64,000 nucleotides of DNA, taken from contig JADJCU010000005.1 of the NCBI GenBank assembly GCA_016703065.1, forward strand, positions 215,605 to 279,604. Direction: 5' to 3'. How positions within the stretch are numbered: position 1 is the stretch's first letter; each line of letters begins with the position of its first letter. Positions 46,311-55,235 of this stretch are shown piece after piece. Position numbers and translations under genes: made by a program. Source of the DNA: a bacterium. GTDB taxonomy: Bacteria; Electryoneota; RPQS01. The notes under the pieces are model-generated. The model was not told the DNA's origin, ran no database searches, and saw nothing but the letters and a program-made list of their open reading frames with translations.

Positions 46311-46775
46311 GTAGGGGCGGCGGGCGTATCAACCGCTCTCCGCTCTCCCCCCAAAATTGTCTGCGGTTTTGGGGGGACAAAATGGGGCTTCTAAACTCCC
46401 CTTCCTCCGTTCACGGGGGTCCCCCCCGCTCGTAGGGGCGGCAGGCGTGCCGCCCGTTCCCTGTACCATCCGCCCGCCCGGCTTCATGCGCCAGCGCAAC
46501 CAGTCCAGCGGCACGCCGGTCTCCCCCCAAAATCGTCTGCGATTTTGGGGGGCAAAGGGGGGTAGCCTTTTCCGCTCGTGGGGGCGGCAGGCGTGCCGCC
46601 CGTGTCAGGCAATTCCGAAAATCTCAAACCAGTCGTCATTCTGAAGCCGCTGCGGCTGAAGAATCCCTCAGCTCTCCCCCCCTGTTTGTCCGCAACTTTG
46701 GGGGGACAAAGGGGGGACCCTGAATCTGCCGTTGTGCGAACATGCTTCCCCCCGGCGGCATCCGCTGCGGATGCC
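46311..46775. repeat. cluster of intergenic repeat modules
   Basis: Three module types alternate. (a) GTAGGGGCGGC(A/G)GGCGTG near 46313, 46434 and 46577. (b) CTCCCCCCAAAAT..., about 40 bp with an internal palindrome ending TTTTGGGGGG, near 46347, 46519 and (diverged) 46673. (c) GTCATTCTGA near 46632 and GGCATCCGCTGCGGATGCC at 46757-46775. No gene is credible here; open frames are by-products of the GC-rich repeats. Confidence 0.75.
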
Positions 46776-46850
46776 CCGACCCCCCGAAACCTCGCCTCTC
46801 TATCTATTGCCCAAATGTGTAACATATTGATAATTTTGCGTTGCCTATAC

Positions 46851-46879
46851 TTGACAAATCACAATTTATGTATTATATT
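46851..46879 (+). promoter_or_regulatory. consensus sigma70-type promoter
   Basis: TTGACA (46851-46856), 17-base spacer, TATATT (46874-46879). No open reading frame with a usable start follows for 200 bases; see the candidate ncRNA. Confidence 0.7.
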
Positions 46880-46885
46880 AGCGTC

Positions 46886-47090
46886 AGCTAACCACACAAA
46901 ACCGCCCCGGAGGAACCCGGCGGAAGAGGCCAACCACTCGGCCTGAACGGGCGGTCAAGTCTGATCAGCAAAGTACCTGTCGTGCTGGCACGCCCCTCCA
47001 AGTACCTGCGGGGAAACCGAGACCACTACTACAGACGACCGCCTAGAATACACTCATCATAAGCGCATAACGCTGCGCCTATGGGTCCAG
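46886..47090 (+). ncRNA. candidate structured non-coding RNA
   Basis: Transcript predicted from the 46851 promoter. ACCGCCC (46901-46907) pairs perfectly with GGGCGGT (46949-46955), enclosing the hairpin AGGCC/GGCCT (46927-46944). CGTGCTGGCACG (46981-46992) and CCCC/GGGG (46993-47012) can form further stems. AAGTACCTG occurs twice (46971, 47000). It does not match tmRNA, RNase P, 4.5S RNA or 6S RNA as I know them. The 3' end is uncertain; it converges on the UppS-like gene. Confidence 0.4.
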
Positions 47091-47102
47091 CGTCTCCGCT
47101 GG

Positions 47103-47804
47103 TCACCCCCCTAACGTTACATCCTGACTTTCGTACCACCGGAGCGCTGAATAGAAATGCTCCGGCAGAAAATCCGGCCAGAGCTCATCGAGAATGAAGA
47201 AATCCGAATAGACCGCCTGCACCGGCAGCAACCCGCTTAATCTCCTCCGTCCCCCCCACCGCACCACTAAATCAATCCGCGACACCTCCGACGATCCGAT
47301 CGACTCCATAAACGACTTGCGCGTGCGCCCCATGTTCTGTGACGCCTTGTTGAGGTCCCACAGCCAGTCGTAGTTGACCAGAAAATTCACCTTGATGCAG
47401 CCGGTCCCGAAAGTCTGCCGCGTGCGATATTGCCGCAGCGCATCAGGGAAGAGCGGCGACTCGTCATTTCCGACCACGAGCAACGCCGCATCGAGCTTCG
47501 ATAAGCCATCCACGGCATCGACACACGCCTGCCGAAACGCCGCCGTCTGTTCGGGCGGACGCTTCGTATTGTCACTCGTGAAACCGTAAACACTCAGCTC
47601 TTCGATTCCGAGCGCGACGGCAATGTGATAGAGTTCAAATCCCGGCCCGAGTCCATAAGCATAACCCTCGTCTTTGGTCATACCGCGATGCACAGCCCAC
47701 CGGCGATTGCCGTCGGGAATAAACGCGACGTGCCGCGGCAGCCGCTTGAAAGACGGCACCTTTAGATCAGTCGGTGCAGTAATAACCGGAGTATCAAGGG
47801 GCAT
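47103..47804 (-). CDS. undecaprenyl-diphosphate-synthase-like cis-prenyltransferase
   Basis: 233 residues from ATG 47804 (no clear SD; an in-frame TTG at 47879 is possible). Motifs: HVAFIPDGNRRWA (in UppS usually HVAIIMDGNGRWA; catalytic Asp kept), GYAYGLGPGFELYHIAVALGI, LSVYGFTSDNTKRPPEQ (UppS: YAFSTENWKRP), and SRIDLVVRWGGRRRLSGLLPVQAVYSD with FILDELWPDF (UppS: DLLIRTSGExRLSNFLLWQxAYSE). Enough for a cis-prenyl chain elongator acting on farnesyl diphosphate and isopentenyl diphosphate. The changes in the substrate-binding motif (GG for SGE) place it in a divergent subfamily; the main UppS may be elsewhere. Confidence 0.75.
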   Translation of the reverse strand: MPLDTPVITAPTDLKVPSFKRLPRHVAFIPDGNRRWAVHRGMTKDEGYAYGLGPGFELYHIAVALGIEELSVYGFTSDNTKRPPEQTAAFRQACVDAVDGLSKLDAALLVVGNDESPLFPDALRQYRTRQTFGTGCIKVNFLVNYDWLWDLNKASQNMGRTRKSFMESIGSSEVSRIDLVVRWGGRRRLSGLLPVQAVYSDFFILDELWPDFLPEHFYSALRWYESQDVTLGG

Positions 47805-47908
47805 GTCGGAGGGGGACAGGATGAGTCGGCGGTTGAGGTCAGGTTGCTTCAAAGTCGGGAGAATTTTCGAGCTTAGCAAACATCTGTCGGGAATCTTCTC
47901 ATAAGAGC

Positions 47909-47937
47909 TTGACTATTCCGATGTGAGTCTGTATATT
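47909..47937 (+). promoter_or_regulatory. promoter of the ArsR operon
   Basis: TTGACT (47909-47914), 17-base spacer, TATATT (47932-47937), followed by TTAATTAACTTATTAGTTAA around 47945-47967, AT-rich inverted-repeat-like DNA overlapping the leader that could be the ArsR-type autoregulatory operator. Confidence 0.75.
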
Positions 47938-47975
47938 ACCTTCAAGTTAATTAACTTATTAGTTAAATACAGGCG

Positions 47976-48308
47976 ATGCCAGACAAATTAAGTCAAACAT
48001 TTTCAGCTCTTTCAGATCCAACCAGGCGAGCAATTCTCGCCCGGCTCTCCTCCGGCGAGAGTTCAGTTTCAGAACTCGCAAGACCGTTTCGACTGACCGC
48101 TCCGGCAATTACCAAACACTTGAAAGTGCTGGAAAAGGCCGGATTGATTTCGCGAACCCGTCACGCTCAATGGCGGCCCGCCAAGTTGGAAGCCCTTCCC
48201 CTGAAGGAAGCTTCAGACTGGATCGACCAGTACCGCAGGATTTGGGAAGAACGCTTTGATCGATTAGATGAGTATTTGAAGACCCTGCAAGTTAAGGGGA
48301 ATCGATGA
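47976..48308 (+). CDS. ArsR-family transcriptional regulator
   Basis: 110 residues. Winged helix: LSQTFSALSDPTRRAILARLSSGESSVSELARPF, then the recognition helix region APAITKHLKVLEKAGLISRTR. No metal-binding CxC motif, so it belongs to the metal-independent ArsR subgroup that usually sits with an SRPBCC (AHSA1) gene, as here. The stop overlaps the next start by four bases (ATGA). Probably represses its own operon until a ligand or signal is sensed. Confidence 0.92.
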   Translation: MPDKLSQTFSALSDPTRRAILARLSSGESSVSELARPFRLTAPAITKHLKVLEKAGLISRTRHAQWRPAKLEALPLKEASDWIDQYRRIWEERFDRLDEYLKTLQVKGNR

Positions 48309-48688
48309 ACGACGTCGACAAGTATTTGATGGCGCTTCCTGCCGAGCAGCGCGACGCCCTTGAAAAGCTGCGCAGGACGATTCTCTCGGTGGCCAAGGGT
48401 GCCGAAGAGAAAATCTCTTACGGCATGCCGACGGTCTATTACCAGGGAAATCTCGTCCACTTCGCGGCGTTCAAGGATCACATGAGTCTTTTCGGCGCAA
48501 GCGCGTTCATGTCGAGTGAACTGAAGTCAGAACTTGCGGACTTCAAGACGTCGAAAGGGACGATTCAATTCACGGTTGAAAAGCCGCTGCCGGTGGCTCT
48601 GGTAAAGAAGATTGTCAGAATGAGAATAGCAGAAAACGACGAACGAGCCGCTGTGCGGTCGGTCACGAAGAAAGGGGTGGGGAAATGA
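48305..48688 (+). CDS. DUF1801 (YdhG-like) protein
   Basis: 127 residues. DUF1801 pattern: VDKYLMALPAEQRDALEKLR, EEKISYGMPTVYYQGNLVHFAAFKDHMSLF, KGTIQFTVEKPLPVALVKKIV. These small alpha/beta proteins resemble phosphoribosyl- or carbohydrate-binding folds but have no known reaction. It overlaps both neighbours by four bases, so the three proteins are made in fixed ratio. A second DUF1801 domain in this window is fused to the AlkD-like repair protein at 38438. Confidence 0.88.
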   Translation: MNDVDKYLMALPAEQRDALEKLRRTILSVAKGAEEKISYGMPTVYYQGNLVHFAAFKDHMSLFGASAFMSSELKSELADFKTSKGTIQFTVEKPLPVALVKKIVRMRIAENDERAAVRSVTKKGVGK

Positions 48689-49179
48689 GTACGGCCTTGG
48701 AGAAGATGCAGGTTGAGATCAAGGACCGCGAGGTGATCTTCACGCGGATGTTCGACGCACCGCGGCAGTTGGTGTGGGATGCCTTCACGAGAAAAGAGCA
48801 TTTGCTGAAGTGGTTTGGTCCGCACGGCTTCACCAACAAGAATTGCAGCGTGGATATGCAGGTTGGCGGGAAGATGGAAATCACAATGGTCGGGCCGGAC
48901 AGCGGCGAATATCCATGTTTGTTGATTTTCGAGGAGATCGTGCCGATCGAGAAGCTGGTGTGGTATGACAAAGTGATTCCGGGCGAGTTTTGGGGACCGG
49001 ACGGACCGCCTTCGGACAGCAGATTAACCCTTCTGTTTGAAGATCATGGTGGTCGCACGAAGCTGCTTTTGATCACGCGGTTCGACGATAACGCAGGCCG
49101 TGACCGTGCCATTGCGATGGGCGCGGCGCAGGGATGGGCGGAGAGCTTCGAAAAGCTGGACGAGCTGCTTAAGCCGTAG
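48685..49179 (+). CDS. SRPBCC/AHSA1-domain protein
   Basis: 164 residues. START-like fold: REVIFTRMFDAPRQLVWDAFTRKEHLLKWFGPHGF, then DMQVGGKMEITMVGPDSGEYP, EEIVPIEKLVWYD, TKLLLITRFDDNAGRDRAIAMG and GWAESFEKLDELL. Binds a small hydrophobic ligand in a deep cavity; the ligand is unknown. Third gene of the ArsR-DUF1801-SRPBCC operon; a strong terminator follows at 49223. Confidence 0.92.
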   Translation: MSTALEKMQVEIKDREVIFTRMFDAPRQLVWDAFTRKEHLLKWFGPHGFTNKNCSVDMQVGGKMEITMVGPDSGEYPCLLIFEEIVPIEKLVWYDKVIPGEFWGPDGPPSDSRLTLLFEDHGGRTKLLLITRFDDNAGRDRAIAMGAAQGWAESFEKLDELLKP

Positions 49180-49222
49180 TCTATCAACCTGCTATCGGTG
49201 TGCGGAGGTGCTAAATATTTTT

Positions 49223-49255
49223 GCGGGCGGATTCGTGGGAATTCGCCCGCTTTTT
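49223..49255 (+). terminator. terminator of the ArsR operon
   Basis: GCGGGCG...CGCCCGC stem extended by GATTC/GAATT (12 pairs, one G-U), then TTTTT. Confidence 0.9.
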
Positions 49256-49551
49256 ACTGTAAAAAACTCATCACACCGGACGGCACGATTGGTCGAGTGC
49301 GGCAGGGAAAAATGTAAAATGGACTTTCGCGAGCTACGCCTCTGTTTGTGATTACTTTCACAAAACTCGAAGCAAGATGACGACGTTTACAATTGTGAAT
49401 ATTTGCTTTAATGCAACTGACACGGTGCGGAATTGAGCGTGTTACGTGGCCTTCTTACTTGTTTGTCGTCGACCAGCGGCATATCTTAGGATATATCTAC
49501 TTGCACAATGTGCGGGCAACTTGGCCCGATGTATGAAGCGGAGCAAATCAC
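49256..49551. other. leader region of the propeller-cytochrome gene
   Basis: No gene seen. AT-rich around 49385-49420 and 49480-49505; no promoter with both boxes at proper spacing was found. Confidence 0.4.
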
Positions 49552-52199
49552 ATGAAATATGTGCGCTCTTTATTACCACTTTTATTTGTCATTTTATGCA
49601 GCACTTTGGGTACCATGGAGCAAGTCTATGCAGTAGACATGACGCTCGACACAACCTGGTGCGGCACAACCAATCCCACCCGTCTGGCGCTTGATCGGGA
49701 CAACGGCCTGCTGTATGTCACATCGCCGCTCGATCATTCCATTGTGGTCTACGATCTCACGGGACAGGTCGTCAACACGATCGAGACGGCGGGTCCGCCG
49801 GCGGCCATTTGCCTTGCGGAAGCAGGACATTTGCTGGTCTCGATTGGCCGCAGCGTGCACAAGATCACGACGGCGGGCGAGGTCGTGGTAACGTACGGCC
49901 TAACGGAAAACTATTTCGTCGATCCGCACGACATCGCTCGAACTCCTGCTGGAGTTGTCTACATTGCGGACGACGACGATATTGTCAAGGTTTTTGATGA
50001 CGCCGGGGCTCCGGTGCAGAGCTTTGGCGGATATGGCTACTTCCCTTCCACGCTTGATGAGCCGGTTGCCATCGACTATCACTCCGGGACAAATGAGTTG
50101 ATCGTGAACGATCAGAACAACTACCGGTTGAAAGCCTTTGGAGCAAACGGGACGTATCTTCGACAATGGGGGGCTGAAGGAAGCGGCTATTTACATGACG
50201 CGCACTATTTCCGCGCGTTTGGAATGGACATCGATGAAGCGGGCCGGATTTGGACGCTGGACGTGTTGTTAAGCCTGTTTGAGGTGTATGACTCGTCAGG
50301 CGTCTTTTGTTTTCGTCCTTGATTGACGTGATGGAGATTCGCGGTGGGCTTGACATAGCGATTGCCGGCGAGAAGGCCTATGTAACGTCGCCATCCCTCG
50401 GCTGCGTGTTTGTCTATGTGATAGTCGGGCTAACACCCCCGCTTCCGCCGCGTCCGTACGAGCTGACCATCATGTGGAAAGACGACGGGGTGCAACTATT
50501 GTGGAATGCACAACCCGGAGCTTTGAACTATCGCGTCGAGCGTACGATAGACAGTGAGTTTGCGCCGGCGAGTATCGAGCTTCTGGGCACGACGACGGAC
50601 ACGACGTTTATGGATGAGTTGTCGGACAATGCGCATGACCTCTACTACTATCGTGTTACTGCGGAGACAGCGGTGAGCGGCGGGAGCGCGGCGCGGGACG
50701 AATGGCGCGCCCGGGAAGTTCGGGATGGGCTGGACACCGAGCATGATTCTCCGCACCACGTCACTCACGGCGTAAATTGCAATAGTTGCCATCTGTTGCC
50801 ATTTACCGAACCGAGTCCGCGGCCCGAGTGGTGGGACACGGATCACCTGTGCAAGAGCTGCCACGTCGAGACGGGCTTCGCCAAGCAGGCGCAGACACAC
50901 CTTGGCGGCGATACGCTGACCTGCACAATTTGCCACAGCCCGCACTATCAGCAGGAGCAGTTCCCGCACTATTTTATCAATAACATTAATCCGGTGAATG
51001 AGAGCGATGCAATGCTCTTCAACCACGAGACGGACTTCGTGCACGGAGCGCCGGATTACAATGGAATATGCGAGATCTGCCATACGCAGACGAGTTACTA
51101 CCAGAACAACTCGAGCGGCGATCACACGCACCATTCGGGCAGCGATTGCGTGGTTTGCCACAAGCATGAGAATGGATTCTATCCGACGGCGGGCGGCGGT
51201 TCGTGCAACGCTTGTCACGGCGCGCCGCCGGCAACGGGCGCGCATTGGCGGCACTACGGCGGCACGGTCGAGCAGGCGAGCTACGGCAGTTCGGTGAATT
51301 TGTCGACCGACACGAGTTACATCTTCTCGTGCGGCACGTGTCACCCGTCATCCTCGGAGTATCATCAGAATGGAACGGTCGAGGTTGAGCTATACGACGC
51401 AGACGCTCCTAACGGCAGTCTGAAAGCGCTGAATCCGCCGACGGCGAGCTATGCACCCGGAACGAATACCTGTTCCAACGTCTATTGTCATAGCGCAAGT
51501 GGTTGGGCCTCAACAGCAGTCGGGGACCCGATAATCGGGACGAACAGTTTGCCGGAACTCGACGCGAATCGCAATCTCACCTATGATCCGTATCAGGTGA
51601 CGACGTATCGTGACTATGCAGATGTCAACTGGAACGGCGGTGCGCTGGATTGCAACGGTTGTCATCGCAACGGTCCGCAGACATCGTATCCGACAGTTGA
51701 GGCCGGCGTCGGCACTTCGCACGGTTGGATCGACGATTACGGCTATGAGGATCTGCACGCGTGGAACATGGCGTCCGATCCGTTGACGTGCCGGGTCTGT
51801 CACTACGGAACCGTGAGCGCCGAGCAGACGTGGAGCCGCAACGTGTGGGATGTTACGACCTACGACGATGTACCGGTGGCGAACAAGGCGCTGCACGTCA
51901 ACGGCCAGAAGAATGTGCAGTTTGATCCGGTGAACGGCGGCACGGTGCGCGACACGACATTTAGTTTGGCGGCTGCCAGTTACAACTCCTCGGAGCGAAC
52001 ATGTTCGAGCGTGCCCTGCCATTTGACGCAGCCAGAACCAGAATGGGGCAAGCCGTATCGCTGGTGGAATGAGTACGAATGCGACCAGTGCCACAACTAC
52101 TCGGGGGTGTTCGGTTTCGGGACGATTCTCGAGAACACGCATCCGCCGATGAACGGCCAAAGCTGTGCTCGCTGTCATGACGCCCATCCGCACGATTAG
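49552..52199 (+). CDS. secreted propeller-multihaem c-type cytochrome (one frameshift)
   Basis: ATG at 49552; frame change near 50310 (TTTT run) joins the two open parts into ~880 residues. Signal peptide 1-27. Residues ~30-290 are an NHL-type propeller (LALDRDNGLLYVTSPLDHSIVVYD, DPHDIARTPAGVVYIADDD, EPVAIDYHSGTNELIVND). A fibronectin-like domain follows (LTIMWKDDGVQLLWNAQPG). Residues ~400-880 carry 13 haem motifs: 11 CxxCH (CNSCH, CKSCH, CTICH, CEICH, CVVCH, CNACH, CGTCH, CNGCH, CRVCH, CDQCH, CARCH) and two CX4CH (CSNVYCH, CSSVPCH). CSNVYCH paired with CNGCH is the CxxxxCH...CXXCH arrangement first described in Geobacter. Probably an outer-surface electron carrier for extracellular electron transfer. 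Confidence 0.85.
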
Positions 52200-52233
52200 A
52201 CGCAGTCCGTCTCCTTGAACGACTGGGAAGAAA

Positions 52234-52264
52234 AAAAGCGCGAGTCGAATTGACTCGCGCTTTT
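52234..52264. terminator. bidirectional terminator
   Basis: 13-bp perfect stem AAAAGCGCGAGTC / GACTCGCGCTTTT with loop GAATT, flanked by A and T runs; serves the cytochrome gene (+) and the 52285 gene (-). Confidence 0.9.
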
Positions 52265-52284
52265 GATTGTGGTAGGAAACGGGG

Positions 52285-53265
52285 CTATTTCAGCAGGACG
52301 AGCTTGGCCATGCGTGTTGTGTTGTCCGCACGCAGTTGGGCGAAATAGGCGCCTGAAGAGAGGCCGCTGGCATCGAAGTCGACGGTGTGCTCACCGGCAG
52401 AGACGTAGTCATTGACAAGCGTTTGCACAATTCGGCCCGTTGCATCGAAGATGTGCAACTCGACGCTTCCGGCTTCAGCCAGCGCGAAGGTGAACGATGT
52501 GCTGGGGTTGAAAGGATTAGGATAGGCGGACAGGGCGAAGTCGCCGGGGATTTGAACGCCGGGCGAATACGTGACAGTGACTGCGTGATCAACGTGCTCT
52601 TCGACGCTGCCGTCGAGGTCGACGGTGCGCAGGTAGTAGCGGTACGTTTCATAAACGCTCACGTCGCGGTCAAGATATGAGTAGTGATTTCCGGTGGCGG
52701 AGTTTTCGGCATCGATCTGCTCAATAATTTGCGTATTGCCGTTATGCTCGCGAACAATCTCGAAGTAGTTCAGGTCTGTTTCGCTGGCGGTCGCGAAGGT
52801 GATCTTGATGCCATCGGCGACAGAGACGGCGTTAAAGGACATGAGTTCGGCAGGAAGCCAACAGTCGTATGTGCCCCAGTTGCCGAGATAGTCGTCAATC
52901 CAGAAACAGGCGGTGCCATGGGGCGGGGCCAATTCCTGCGCCGTGCCGCACAGATAGGGCAATCCACTAACTTCCTGCCAGTCCCACACCACTTCATCTA
53001 TGTCCCACCGGTTGCAATTCGGGCACGTTTCACCGGGCCAGAACACGACGGGGAGCCCGCTTACATAGGGAAACTGGGTTGCACAGTAGGCAGGGAACGG
53101 GCCAAAGCAGATAGTCCGGCTCCCGTTGTCGTTCACGCAGAACTCGACACAACCCAGGCCGTAGAAGTAATTTTCATACGGGACAAACAACGTATCGTCG
53201 CACGTTTGGGCCACTCCTGCAGTAGCGAACAGCAAGAAGATTGCAAACAATGTAACAGTTTTCAT
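52285..53265 (-). CDS. secreted Cys-containing protein with type IX sorting domain
   Basis: 326 residues. Signal peptide MKTVTLFAIFLLFATAGVAQ. Residues 20-145 are rich in Cys and Trp (CDDTLFVPYENYFYGLGCVEFC, CPNCNRWDIDEVVWDW, CFWIDDY) and unlike any family I know. Residues 145-230 form a fibronectin-like domain (ELMSFNAVSVADGIKITFATASETDLNYFEIVR). The last 85 residues are the T9SS domain (AYPNPFNPSTSFTFAL, IFDATGRIVQTLV, LSSGAYFAQLRA, KLVLLK). Exported and probably disulfide-bonded. Confidence 0.8.
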   Translation of the reverse strand: MKTVTLFAIFLLFATAGVAQTCDDTLFVPYENYFYGLGCVEFCVNDNGSRTICFGPFPAYCATQFPYVSGLPVVFWPGETCPNCNRWDIDEVVWDWQEVSGLPYLCGTAQELAPPHGTACFWIDDYLGNWGTYDCWLPAELMSFNAVSVADGIKITFATASETDLNYFEIVREHNGNTQIIEQIDAENSATGNHYSYLDRDVSVYETYRYYLRTVDLDGSVEEHVDHAVTVTYSPGVQIPGDFALSAYPNPFNPSTSFTFALAEAGSVELHIFDATGRIVQTLVNDYVSAGEHTVDFDASGLSSGAYFAQLRADNTTRMAKLVLLK

Positions 53266-53391
53266 GAGCCGCCTCCGATTTAGAAGTCATTGTGTCCGAG
53301 CTACATCCGGTAACGGGGACATAAGCCCAATCTACAGCGGGATTCCGTCGTACGCAACAGTGAGCGTGTGGAAAGGCGAAGTGCTACAAAG

Positions 53392-54381
53392 TCACACAGT
53401 GGGCTTTGTACCCGAATCGGCTTGGCCCTCCTGCAACATCTCTTTCATGTCGGCGTGCAAACTGGCCATTGCTTGCAGGCGTTCGATGCGGTCTTTGGTG
53501 GGCGGATGCGTCGAGAAAATAAGCCCTTTCTGCATTTCGTCGTTGCGCAGCGGGTTGACGATGAACAGATGGACGGTCGCGCGATTGATCCACGGGAGCG
53601 GATTGACGAAGAGGGATTGTTCGAGTTTGATAAGCGCGCTGGCAAGTCCGAGCGGATTGCGGGTCAGGCGCGCGGAGGTGGCGTCGGCGAGGTATTCGCG
53701 TTTGCGCGAGATCGAGGCCTGCATGACGAGCGCGGCGAACGGCGCGAGTATCGAGAGCACAACGGCGATAAGCACGAACGCGCCTTTCGCACCGCCTTTG
53801 CTTGCCGTGCGGCCCGTGCGTCCGCTGCCGTACCACAGCGTTCTGCGATAGCCGTCGGCAATCAGAGCGATCGCGCCGACCATCGTCGACACGAGCAGCA
53901 TGTAACGAATATCGAGATTGGCGACGTGAGCCATCTCATGCGCGATGACACCTTGGAGTTCGTCGCGGTTGAGTTTTTCGAGCATGCCGCGCGTAACGGC
54001 GACGGCGGAATTTTCCGGAGACCAGCCGGTGGCGAAGGCGTTCATGGCGAACGAATCAATCACATAGACGCGCGGCCTGGGCAGTCCGTCGGCGATGCGC
54101 ATCTCATCGACGACGTTGAACAGGACTTGATCCGTTTCCCAGTTTGCCTCGCGCGCGCCGGTGAAACCCAGCACGATGTCGTCACCGAGAAAGTAGGTGA
54201 TGAGCATGACCGCGACGGCGATGATGAAGCCGATGGGCAGGCCGAGGTCGCCGTAGTCGTAGGCGCGACCGATGGCCCAGCAGAGCGCAACGAGGAGCAG
54301 CGGAATGCCGAGGAACAGGAGCTCCGATTTCCGCTTGTTGGAGCGGATTTCGGCGGCAAAGTCGCGACGGTAGTCGCTCAC
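53392..54381 (-). CDS. HtpX-like M48 zinc metalloprotease
   Basis: 329 residues. Two N-terminal membrane helices (LLFLGIPLLLVALCWAI, IGFIIAVAVMLITYFLG), then the M48 catalytic domain: PRVYVIDSFAMNAFATG, NRDELQGVIAHEMAHVANLDIRY (HExxH zinc site) and REYLADATSARLTRNP with the third ligand Glu. Two further helices lie between. C-terminal FSTHPPTKDRIERLQAM is typical of HtpX. A membrane quality-control protease. The start overlaps the lemA stop by four bases. Confidence 0.88.
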   Translation of the reverse strand: MSDYRRDFAAEIRSNKRKSELLFLGIPLLLVALCWAIGRAYDYGDLGLPIGFIIAVAVMLITYFLGDDIVLGFTGAREANWETDQVLFNVVDEMRIADGLPRPRVYVIDSFAMNAFATGWSPENSAVAVTRGMLEKLNRDELQGVIAHEMAHVANLDIRYMLLVSTMVGAIALIADGYRRTLWYGSGRTGRTASKGGAKGAFVLIAVVLSILAPFAALVMQASISRKREYLADATSARLTRNPLGLASALIKLEQSLFVNPLPWINRATVHLFIVNPLRNDEMQKGLIFSTHPPTKDRIERLQAMASLHADMKEMLQEGQADSGTKPTV

Positions 54382-54929
54382 CTCAAGTCTACCTTCACAT
54401 TCTGCTTTTCTTCTTCGGGAACTTGATAGTACTCCGCCTTCTTGAAGCCGAGATTTCCGGCAAGCAAATTAGCGGGAAAGAGTTCCTGTTTGGTGTTGTA
54501 GGTCATCACGGTGTCGTTGTAGTACTGACGCGCGAAAGCGATCTTGTTTTCGGTCGAGGTCAGCTCTTCCTGCAGCTTCATCACATTTTGATTGGCTTTC
54601 AGGTCGGGGTAGTTCTCGAACACGGCAAAGAGCTGGCGGAGCGCTCCGGTGACTTGATTCTCGGCGGCGGAGATGGCGGCGGTGCCCTGCGCGGCGACGG
54701 CGGTGTTGCGCGCCTTGATGACCTTCTCAAGCGGCGCGTGTTCATAGGACATATAGTCCTTGACGACTTCGACGAGATTAGGGATCAGGTCATGACGGCG
54801 TTTGAGCTGCACGTCGATTTGCGCCCATGCGCCTTTGACTTGGTTGCGCAGCGTGACGAGGCCGTTGTAGAGTCCGATGATCCAGACGACCAGTACGGCG
54901 GCGATGCCTAAGAATATCAGAAAACCCAT
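54378..54929 (-). CDS. lemA: LemA family protein
   Basis: 183 residues, ATG at 54929 with AGGAG ten bases upstream. An N-terminal membrane helix (LGIAAVLVVWIIGLYNGLV), then the coiled four-helix LemA body: RNQVKGAWAQIDVQLKRRHDLIPNLVEVVKDYMSYE, the hallmark motif, and LQEELTSTENKIAFARQYYND. Most of the protein faces the periplasm. Commonly paired with an HtpX-type protease, as here, and thought to help membrane protein turnover. Confidence 0.93.
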   Translation of the reverse strand: MGFLIFLGIAAVLVVWIIGLYNGLVTLRNQVKGAWAQIDVQLKRRHDLIPNLVEVVKDYMSYEHAPLEKVIKARNTAVAAQGTAAISAAENQVTGALRQLFAVFENYPDLKANQNVMKLQEELTSTENKIAFARQYYNDTVMTYNTKQELFPANLLAGNLGFKKAEYYQVPEEEKQNVKVDLR

Positions 54930-55148
54930 GCCGATTCTCCTTTGAGTTGCACGTTGGAAAGATAGAATTTACGGGTCGCGGCGGAGATTAGCAACCGGAT
55001 TTCACGTCATGCGACAAGAAGATAGGAGTGCTTATCTATGTGGCGTGTTGCAGAGAGCGCAGCTGCGTCCGCCCGCGGCGTGGAACTCGTATCTTATCAA
55101 TTGGTTGGGGGTGTGCTGTGGCTTGGTTACGTATTGGTCCTGAAAGGC
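54930..55148. other. intergenic region between divergent genes
   Basis: Leader of lemA on the minus strand and of the Cys-rich protein on the plus strand. An open frame from 55038 precedes the latter but lies before its promoter, so it is not coding. Confidence 0.4.
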
Positions 55149-55178
55149 TTGACAAACACGGGGAGGGGGGACTATATT
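55149..55178 (+). promoter_or_regulatory. promoter of the Cys-rich protein gene
   Basis: TTGACA (55149-55154), 18-base G-rich spacer, TATATT (55173-55178); transcription would start about 50 bases before the ATG at 55236. Confidence 0.75.
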
Positions 55179-55235
55179 AGAAGAGGTATCTCAGCAGGGA
55201 GTCGGGTTGGTTCACCAACAGATAAGAGGAGTGAG

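Noticed and set aside
34361..49401. Shared 14-mer TACAATTGTGAATA upstream of the NapH-like gene (34361) and the cytochrome gene (49388)
   Set aside because: Tempting as a redox operator, but some tens of chance 14-mer pairs are expected in 64 kb on two strands, and only half of any Rex- or CRP-like site is present.
51510..52193. Open frames on the minus strand opposite the cytochrome (also 50496-51344)
   Set aside because: The plus strand carries regular haem motifs; the minus frames are Arg/Val/Ala-rich shadows.
55038..55235. 66-codon N-terminal extension of the Cys-rich protein
   Set aside because: It precedes and contains the promoter; the ATG at 55236 has an SD and opens a signal peptide.
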